Shown here piece by piece: positions 6,418-11,726 of a DNA stretch of 11,726 nucleotides (the first letter of the stretch is position 1; each line of letters begins with the position of its first letter). The stretch spans positions 1 to 11,726 of the forward strand of contig JAISMA010000119.1 in NCBI GenBank assembly GCA_031276985.1, given 5' to 3'. This stretch comes from Helicobacteraceae bacterium. GTDB taxonomy: Bacteria; Campylobacterota; Campylobacteria; Campylobacterales; SZUA-545. The translations under genes and the position numbers were made by a program. Below the pieces are notes generated by a model. The model saw nothing but the letters and a program-made list of their open reading frames with translations, did not search any database and was not told where the DNA came from.

Positions 6418-7521
6418 TTAGACGTTAAAGCGAAAATGTATCACGTCGCCCTCTTGCACGACGTAATCCTTGCCTTCAAGCCGCATAGCGCCCGCCTCTT
6501 TTGCCTTGCTTTCGCCGCCAAAACGTACGAAATCGTCGTAGCCGATCACTTCGGCGCGGATAAAACCCTTTTCAAAGTCGTTGTGAATCACGCTCGCGGC
6601 TTTTGGCGCTTTCCAGCCCTTGCGGATTGTCCATGCCCGTACCTCTTTTACGCCCGCCGTGAAGTAGCTTTGTAGCCCCAGTAGCTCAAAACCTTTGCGA
6701 ATAATCAAATCAAGCCCGCTTTCGCTAACGCCGATCGCCGCTAGATATTCGCGCCGCTCCTCGTCGGTTAGCCCCGCCATTTCCTCTTCGGCTTTGGCGC
6801 AAATCGTGAAAACCTGCGCGCCGCGTTCAAGCGCGTAACGTTCTATCGCCTCGACGTGGCGGTTTTTTGCCGCTAAAGATTTTTCGTCGACGTTCGCGGC
6901 GAAAATCACGGGTTTGGCGCTAAGCAAGCGCGTTTCTTTCAGTACCTCGTCAAGCGCGTTTTCGTCGGCAAACCTAAACGTAGCCGCCGCTTTCGCGTCG
7001 TTCAGCCACGCCGATAAACCCTGCGCGGCTTCCAATTGCGCCTTTGCCGCCTTGTCCGCGCCGCGCGCTTTTTTGGCGATCGCGTCGATCTTTTTGTTCA
7101 GCGTTTGAATGTCGGCTAGGATTAGCTCGGTTTGGATAATCTCAACGTCGCGGATTGGATCGACAGAGCCTTCCACATGCGCGATATTCGTATCGTCAAA
7201 ACAGCGCGCCACGTGCAAAATCGCCTCGCATTCGCGGATATTGGACAAAAACTGATTGCCAAGCCCTTCGCCTCTGCTCGCGCCCCGCGCCAATCCCGCG
7301 ATGTCCGTAAATTCCGCCTGCGAATACACGATCCGTTCGGGATTTACGATTTTGGCTAACGTTTTCAGCCGCTCGTCGGGCACTTCCACAATCGCCTTAT
7401 TCGGCTCGATCGTGCAAAACGGATAGTTCGCCGCCTGCGCGATCTGCTCTTTGGTCAGCGCGTTAAAAGTCGTCGATTTGCCTACGTTTGGAAGCCCTAC
7501 AATGCCAATGCTAAGCGCCAT
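6418..7521 (-). CDS. ychF: Redox-regulated ATPase / Obg-family P-loop protein YchF
   Basis: A universally conserved P-loop NTPase (YchF/OLA1 group) that prefers ATP over GTP, binds ribosomes, and is linked to stress responses. The 367 residues match the family length (about 363). The P-loop GLPNVGKST lies at 9-17, the Walker B/G3 region DIAGLARGASRGEGLGNQFL at 73-92, a coiled-coil insert at about 128-170, and the altered G4 motif NVDE (210-213) that replaces NKxD and explains the ATP preference. The C-terminal TGS domain (about 283-366) ends in the conserved GDVIHFRFNV. The ATG shares one base with the pepA stop codon (TAATG on the minus strand). No good Shine-Dalgarno site is visible, so translation is probably coupled to pepA. 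I recall the same pepA-ychF order in Campylobacter jejuni. Confidence 0.97.
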   Translation of the reverse strand: MALSIGIVGLPNVGKSTTFNALTKEQIAQAANYPFCTIEPNKAIVEVPDERLKTLAKIVNPERIVYSQAEFTDIAGLARGASRGEGLGNQFLSNIRECEAILHVARCFDDTNIAHVEGSVDPIRDVEIIQTELILADIQTLNKKIDAIAKKARGADKAAKAQLEAAQGLSAWLNDAKAAATFRFADENALDEVLKETRLLSAKPVIFAANVDEKSLAAKNRHVEAIERYALERGAQVFTICAKAEEEMAGLTDEERREYLAAIGVSESGLDLIIRKGFELLGLQSYFTAGVKEVRAWTIRKGWKAPKAASVIHNDFEKGFIRAEVIGYDDFVRFGGESKAKEAGAMRLEGKDYVVQEGDVIHFRFNV

Positions 7522-8957
7522 TACAAACTTTCAAGCCAATCGATCGCCCAGCGCACAGCCGCGCCGCTTGCGCCAAACGGATTAACGCCCCACGGCTTTT
7601 CCACGTAGCTTGGTCCCGCGACGTCCAAATGCGCCCATTTGTCGAGGTTTTCCTCTTTGATGAATTCGCTTAAAAACAGCGCGGCGGTGATCGCGCCGCC
7701 GTAGCGAACCGAAGCGCAGTTTGCCATATCCGCCACCTCGCTTTTGAGCAGTTTTTTCAGGTAACGGTTAAACGGCAGTTCAGCCGCAAGCTCGCCGCTG
7801 TTTTTGGCGGCTTGTAGCAATGAGCGCTTCAGATCGTCGTTGAAGCCCATTACGCCGCTTGTGTGTTCCCCAAGCGCCACTACGCATGCGCCCGTCAAAG
7901 TGGCGAGGTCGATTATGTAGTCGAGATTCGACGCGACGTCTTGCGCGTAGCACAAGCAGTCGGCAAGCACCAGCCGCCCTTCCGCGTCCGTGTTTTTGAC
8001 CTCTATTGTTTTGCCGTTTTTGGCGCGCAACACGTCGTCGGGTTTGTACGCCGCGCCGCCGATCATATTCTCCGTCGCGCCGATCACCGCGTGAATGGCT
8101 ACGGGCAGTTTCAGTTTGGCGGCGGTTTTGATAATGGCGATAGCCGCCGCGCCGCCCGCCATATCAGCTTTCATCGTGGTCATATAATCTGCGGGCTTCA
8201 GGCTTAATCCGCCGCTGTCGTAGGTTAGCCCCTTGCCGACGATCGCGACCGTTTTCGCGGCGTTTTTCGGCTTGTAGCGTAGATGAATCAGGCGCGGCGG
8301 CTCGGCGCTTGCTTGACTAACCGCCAAAAATGCGCCCATACCGCTTTCTTTGAGGTACATCTCGTCGTAAACATCGCATGTGATCCCGCGCTCTTTTGCA
8401 ACCTGCCGCGCCGCGAATGCCAAAGCGGACGGCGTCATATCCTGCGGGGCGCGATTGACCAGATCGCGGGCGAAATTGACGTTTCCGCCGACGATCGCCG
8501 CGTATTCGATCGCCGCGCGAACGGCGTTTTCGTCGACCTTCGCGCCGTAAAAATTCTCCGCCGTCAGATAGATCGTCTCGATTTGTCTCTGTTTGGGCTT
8601 GGATTTGTACTCGCTAAATTCATACGCGCCAAGTATCAGACCGAAGGCGATCGCTTTGGCTACGTCCGCGCCGCTTTTGTCGTAACTGGCGATTGCGGCG
8701 TCTTTTATTTTCAGCGTTTTAAGAACGTCGATCGCTTTGGCGGCGGCTATGCGAAAACTTTCCAGATCCTCTTCGTCCTCCACGCCGACGTACAATTCGC
8801 CTCTTTCGACAAGTAGCGCGCTTGTTTCGTCCGCGCCGTTGAATCCGACTTTTTCCAGTAGCGCCCGATCGCCGATAAACGATCCGTCTAAATCTTTATT
8901 CAGGACAAAAACGACTTTAATATCGGCTTTGACCTCTTCTTTGAACTCAATCTTCAT
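7521..8957 (-). CDS. pepA: Leucyl aminopeptidase (M17 family, PepA)
   Basis: A cytosolic dizinc/dimanganese aminopeptidase that removes N-terminal residues from peptides and acts as a hexamer in characterised members. All catalytic residues align with E. coli PepA at identical spacing (478-residue numbering): metal ligands K242, D247, D265, D324 and E326, and catalytic K254 and R328, the last three carried by or near the M17 signature NTDAEGRL (323-330). The N-terminal about 160 residues form the less conserved regulatory domain, and the C-terminal about 310 the peptidase domain. I chose ATG 8957 because GGAG (minus strand, 8967-8970) sits 9 bases upstream. A TTG at 8975 would add six residues and has no well-placed site. 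The E. coli homologue also binds DNA at cer and carAB, and nothing here tests that. The stop codon overlaps the ychF start. Confidence 0.96.
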   Translation of the reverse strand: MKIEFKEEVKADIKVVFVLNKDLDGSFIGDRALLEKVGFNGADETSALLVERGELYVGVEDEEDLESFRIAAAKAIDVLKTLKIKDAAIASYDKSGADVAKAIAFGLILGAYEFSEYKSKPKQRQIETIYLTAENFYGAKVDENAVRAAIEYAAIVGGNVNFARDLVNRAPQDMTPSALAFAARQVAKERGITCDVYDEMYLKESGMGAFLAVSQASAEPPRLIHLRYKPKNAAKTVAIVGKGLTYDSGGLSLKPADYMTTMKADMAGGAAAIAIIKTAAKLKLPVAIHAVIGATENMIGGAAYKPDDVLRAKNGKTIEVKNTDAEGRLVLADCLCYAQDVASNLDYIIDLATLTGACVVALGEHTSGVMGFNDDLKRSLLQAAKNSGELAAELPFNRYLKKLLKSEVADMANCASVRYGGAITAALFLSEFIKEENLDKWAHLDVAGPSYVEKPWGVNPFGASGAAVRWAIDWLESL

Positions 8958-9098
8958 TGCCCGTAACTCCGACAAAAATGCGCGGATTTTACTCCAAAAC
9001 CGATTATTGCGGCGCGATCAACCGACGGCTTAAACGATTGCGCCGCTAAAAAGCGCCTATTTGCTAGACTTGCGGGACTTTTTCACGAGGAATGCTTT
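8958..9098. promoter_or_regulatory. Divergent promoter region between pepA-ychF and ilvE
   Basis: This 141-base gap must hold promoters for both directions. On the minus strand, TAAAAT (8986-8991) could be the pepA -10 element, with a start near 8979 and a leader of about 22 bases containing GGAG (8967-8970). On the plus strand, TGC-TAGACT (9062-9070) resembles an extended -10 for ilvE with a start near 9077, ahead of the GAGGA site at 9087-9091. No convincing -35 boxes are visible. I see no leader peptide or attenuator-like structure for branched-chain control. Confidence 0.4.
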
Positions 9099-10031
9099 AT
9101 GGCTCTGAAACAATCGCAATATATCTGGCTGGACGGCGAATTCGTCGCGTGGAGCGAGGCGAAAGTACATGTGTTGTCGCATTCGTTGCATTACGCGAAC
9201 TCGGCTTTTGAAGGGCTTCGCGCCTATCCGACGGATAAAGGGCTGGCGATCTTTCGTCTGCAAGATCACACCAAACGGCTGTTAAACACCTGCAAAATGT
9301 CGCTCTTAAAGTGTCCGTATGACGAGAAAACGCTAAACGAAGCGCAAGTCGAAGCGTTACGCAAAAACAGCTTCGCGCCCAAAACCAGCGTATATATCCG
9401 CCCGATTGTCTTTGTGGGTTACGGCGTAATGGGGGTTTATCACCTCAATTCGCCAATCAGCGCCGCTATCGCCGCGTGGGAATGGGGCGCGTATCTAGGC
9501 GACGAAGGACTAGAAAACGGCATTCGCGTCAAGATCAGCTCATGGACTAGAAACTCGGTCAAATCGATGATGGGCAAAGCCAAAGTCGCCGCCAACTACC
9601 TAAATTCGCAAATGGCTAAATGCGAGGCGATCGAGGCGGGCTACGACGAAGCGTTGCTGCTTGATAGCGAAGGGTTTGTAGCCGAAGGCAGCGGCGAGTG
9701 TTTTTTCATCGTCCGCGACGGCGTTTTGATCACGCCGCCAAGCGACAACTCGCTTGAATCGATCACGCAAAACACGGTAATCGAGATCGCCGCCGCTCTT
9801 GGCGTTCGCGTCGAGCGTCGCCGTATTACCCGCGACGAGGTTTATATAGCCGACGAAGCGTTTTTTACGGGAACGGCGGCGGAGATCACGCCCGTTCGGG
9901 AGGTTGATTCAAGAACAATCGGCGAGGGCAAACGCGGCGCTTTGACCAAACGGCTACAAGAGGCGTATTTTGACGTCGTATACGGGCGCGATTCAACATT
10001 CGCGCGATTTTTAACTTTCATTAAGGACTAG
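9099..10031 (+). CDS. ilvE: Branched-chain amino acid aminotransferase
   Basis: A PLP-dependent class IV aminotransferase that interconverts leucine, isoleucine and valine with their 2-oxo acids using glutamate/2-oxoglutarate, the last step of branched-chain synthesis. The 310 residues match the usual bacterial length (about 300-310). The cofactor-binding lysine is K162 in GKAKVAANYLNS (159-170). The class IV signature region EALLLDSEGFVAEGSGECFFIVRDG (184-208) and the phosphate-binding SLESITQNTV (218-227) follow, then FFTGTAAEITPV (255-266). The motif reads GECFF where E. coli IlvE has GENLF. I think this is a clade-level variant, since the surrounding residues are intact. GAGGA (9087-9091) lies 7 bases before the ATG. 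The SPFH gene starts 5 bases after its stop, so the two are likely co-transcribed. In Campylobacter jejuni ilvE also neighbours an SPFH gene, as I recall. Confidence 0.95.
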   Translation: MALKQSQYIWLDGEFVAWSEAKVHVLSHSLHYANSAFEGLRAYPTDKGLAIFRLQDHTKRLLNTCKMSLLKCPYDEKTLNEAQVEALRKNSFAPKTSVYIRPIVFVGYGVMGVYHLNSPISAAIAAWEWGAYLGDEGLENGIRVKISSWTRNSVKSMMGKAKVAANYLNSQMAKCEAIEAGYDEALLLDSEGFVAEGSGECFFIVRDGVLITPPSDNSLESITQNTVIEIAAALGVRVERRRITRDEVYIADEAFFTGTAAEITPVREVDSRTIGEGKRGALTKRLQEAYFDVVYGRDSTFARFLTFIKD

Positions 10032-10036
10032 ACCAA

Positions 10037-11104
10037 ATGCCAGCGGATATGAACGACTATTTTAAGAAAAACGGCGCAAACCCGCCGCGCCCTCCAGGAA
10101 TTCCGCCCGATTTCCTCAAAAACTTCGGCGGCGGCAAAAGCGCGTTGATATACGTCGCAATCGCAATCGCTTTGGCGTTGCTTGTGGCGCGTCCGTTCGC
10201 AATCATCAATTCGGGCGAAGTGGGCATTCTGGTTACGCTGGGCAAATATCAAGAAGAACCGCTTTATCCGGGCTTTCACGTGATCATTCCGTTCGCGCAG
10301 AAGGTGATCGTGCAAGATACGCGCATGCGCGTGGCAAACTACAGTACGGCGGAGCAGCGCGGACAGGCGAGCGATCCGCGCGGCATTAGCGAGCGTCAGC
10401 CGATTTCAGTGCTGGATTCGCGCGGTTTGAACGTTGATGTGGAGATTACGATCCAATACGCGCTCAAAGCCGAAAAAGCGCCGTACGCAATCGAGAAGCT
10501 AGGGACAAACTGGGAAGAGAAGATAATCGCGCCCGCCGCTAGAGACGTGGTGCGAAGCATAATCGGCAACTTCGCCGCCGAAGAGCTGCCGCAAAGACGC
10601 AACGAGATCGCCGAGCAGATTGAAAAGCGCATGCGCGAAGCGCTGGAGAAGATCGACGGTCAAACAATCGAGCTTCAGGGCGTTCAACTGCGCGGCATTG
10701 CGCTACCCAAACGGATACAAGAGCAGATCGAGCAGGTTCAAGTGGCGCGGCAGGAGGCGGAAAAAAGCCGCAATATGGTCGAGCAGGCGAAGCAAGAAGC
10801 CCTTCGCAAAGCCGAAGAGGCGCGGGGTTTAGCCGAAGCGGAACGAATCGCCGCGCAGGGCGTAGCCGATCGCACGCGGATCGAAGCCGAAGCGCAGGCT
10901 AAAGCAAACGCGTTGATCGCCGCGTCGCTAACGGGCAATCTGCTTAACTTGCGCCAAATCGAGGTGCAGGGCAAATTCAACGAAGCGTTGCGCGAGAACA
11001 AGGACGCGAAAATATTCCTCACGCCTGGCGGCGCGACGCCGAATATCTGGGTGGATACCAAAGATCCGCAGCGCGTTTCGTCGACGGCTTCATCGGCGAA
11101 ATAA
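10037..11104 (+). CDS. SPFH/Band 7 membrane protein (prohibitin/HflK-like)
   Basis: A 355-residue membrane-anchored SPFH protein distinct from the QmcA-like one. A cytoplasmic Pro/Gly-rich N-terminus (about 1-33) precedes one transmembrane helix (about 34-55). The Band 7 domain (about 55-225) has SGEVGILVTLGKYQEEPLYPGFHVIIPF (59-86), VLDSRGLNVDVEITIQY (125-141) and ALPKRIQEQIEQVQVARQEAEKSRNMVEQAKQEA (222-255). A long Glu/Ala/Arg coiled coil follows (about 228-295), then a short tail ending in a Ser/Thr-rich stretch. Prohibitin and HflK/HflC relatives surround and restrain the FtsH protease, so a similar role is possible but there is no hflC partner here. ATG 10037 is supported by AAGGA (10023-10027), 9 bases upstream and inside the end of ilvE. 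An in-frame ATG at 10049 has no site. Its stop overlaps the hisIE start (TAATG). Confidence 0.9.
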   Translation: MPADMNDYFKKNGANPPRPPGIPPDFLKNFGGGKSALIYVAIAIALALLVARPFAIINSGEVGILVTLGKYQEEPLYPGFHVIIPFAQKVIVQDTRMRVANYSTAEQRGQASDPRGISERQPISVLDSRGLNVDVEITIQYALKAEKAPYAIEKLGTNWEEKIIAPAARDVVRSIIGNFAAEELPQRRNEIAEQIEKRMREALEKIDGQTIELQGVQLRGIALPKRIQEQIEQVQVARQEAEKSRNMVEQAKQEALRKAEEARGLAEAERIAAQGVADRTRIEAEAQAKANALIAASLTGNLLNLRQIEVQGKFNEALRENKDAKIFLTPGGATPNIWVDTKDPQRVSSTASSAK

Positions 11105-11726
11105 TGACAATCGACTGGGCAAAAAACCCTCTCGTTCCCGTCGTGGCGCAAGATAGCGCGACGCGGGAGGTTTTGATGCTTGCGTACGCCGATCAAAACG
11201 CCTTTGATCTGACGCTTCAAACGGGCTTCGCACACTACTTTTCAAGATCGCGCAATCGGCTGTGGAAAAAGGGCGAGCAAAGCGGCAATACGCAAAAGAT
11301 AATCGAAGTTTTAAGCGATTGCGACGGCGATTCGCTGCTGTATATCGTGGAGCAAAAGGGCGCGGCATGCCATACGGGACGCAAAAGCTGCTTTTTTACC
11401 AAAGCCGAAAGCGGCGCGGAAACTGGAGATCGCGCCGATCGCGTAGTTGATCCGTCCGAGATTTACGGCGCGGTCGATCGCCTTTATCATACGATTTTGG
11501 AGCGCAAAAACGCCGATCCGAGCGTTTCATACGTGGCTTCGCTGTTTGCCAAAGGCGACAACTCGACGCTAAAAAAGGTGATCGAAGAGGCGGGCGAAAT
11601 GGCGCTGGCGGTTAAAGACGGAGATCGAGAGCAGATCGTATACGAAACCGCCGATCTGCTCTTTCACGCGCTGATCGCGCTTGCGTCAAAAGCGATCGCG
11701 CCCGATCTGATTCGCGCCGAACTCAA
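11104..11726 (+). CDS. hisIE: HisIE, phosphoribosyl-AMP cyclohydrolase / phosphoribosyl-ATP pyrophosphatase (3' end outside window)
   Basis: A bifunctional enzyme for the second and third steps of histidine synthesis: HisE removes pyrophosphate from phosphoribosyl-ATP and HisI opens the adenine ring of phosphoribosyl-AMP. The reading frame stays open from ATG 11104 to the window end (207 codons plus two bases). The HisI domain covers about 1-115 with PLVPVVAQD (9-17), HYFSRSRNRLWKKGEQSG (44-61), the magnesium-binding DCDGD (72-76) and zinc cysteines C73, C89 (ACHTG) and C96 (SCFF). The HisE domain covers about 118-207 with SYVASLFAKG (142-151), KKVIEEAGE (157-165) and the metal-binding YETADLLFH (180-188). 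Little is missing, since family members are about 200-240 residues long. The start codon overlaps the SPFH stop by one base, implying coupled translation. Confidence 0.95.
   Translation, partial: MTIDWAKNPLVPVVAQDSATREVLMLAYADQNAFDLTLQTGFAHYFSRSRNRLWKKGEQSGNTQKIIEVLSDCDGDSLLYIVEQKGAACHTGRKSCFFTKAESGAETGDRADRVVDPSEIYGAVDRLYHTILERKNADPSVSYVASLFAKGDNSTLKKVIEEAGEMALAVKDGDREQIVYETADLLFHALIALASKAIAPDLIRAEL

Noticed and set aside
8283..8816. Plus-strand open frame of 177 codons inside pepA
   Set aside because: It is an antisense shadow of a fully conserved gene. Its translation is Arg/Phe-rich with no family match.
8958..8975. TTG start for PepA at 8975
   Set aside because: No suitably spaced Shine-Dalgarno site exists for it, whereas ATG 8957 has GGAG 9 bases upstream.

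Overview
The window reads as a chromosomal segment of a Campylobacterota (epsilonproteobacterial) genome. The flagellin closely follows the Helicobacter/Wolinella/Campylobacter type, is driven by a clear sigma-54 promoter, and is followed by a Maf flagellin-glycosylation protein, an order I recall for flaB-HP0114 in Helicobacter pylori. The pairs pepA-ychF and ilvE-SPFH are also familiar neighbours in this phylum. Base composition looks GC-richer than Campylobacter or Helicobacter, and the sequence is full of GCGATCG-type words, so a less familiar, higher-GC lineage is likely. That lineage call is inference.

Layout. Bases 1-500 hold no credible gene: a C-poor, G-rich tract (1-162), then a mosaic of short inverted and direct repeats (161-412), then a sigma-54 promoter (443-459). 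Next comes the flagellin gene (501-2000), directly abutted by maf (2001-3884). A stomatin/QmcA-type SPFH gene (3962-4876), an NfeD-family gene (4939-5346) and an unrecognised TPR-plus-membrane-anchor gene (5378-6181) follow on the same strand. A 236-base gap separates this run from the convergent minus-strand pair pepA-ychF (8957 down to 6418). A 141-base divergent promoter region (8958-9098) leads into ilvE (9099-10031), a second SPFH gene of prohibitin/HflK-like type (10037-11104), and hisIE (from 11104), which runs off the end of the window.

How the genes work together. Flagellin and Maf form a structural-protein/modification pair that is probably co-transcribed and translationally coupled. 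QmcA and NfeD are a classic membrane-scaffold pair, and the TPR protein is a possible third partner. PepA and YchF are housekeeping genes whose stop and start codons overlap. IlvE (branched-chain amino acids) and HisIE (histidine) flank a membrane SPFH protein in a tightly packed run, with the SPFH stop overlapping the hisIE start. There is no CRISPR array, transposase, phage gene, tRNA or rRNA in the window. The least explained elements are the repeat mosaic before the flagellin, the TPR-TM protein, and the heavy GCGATCGC usage.
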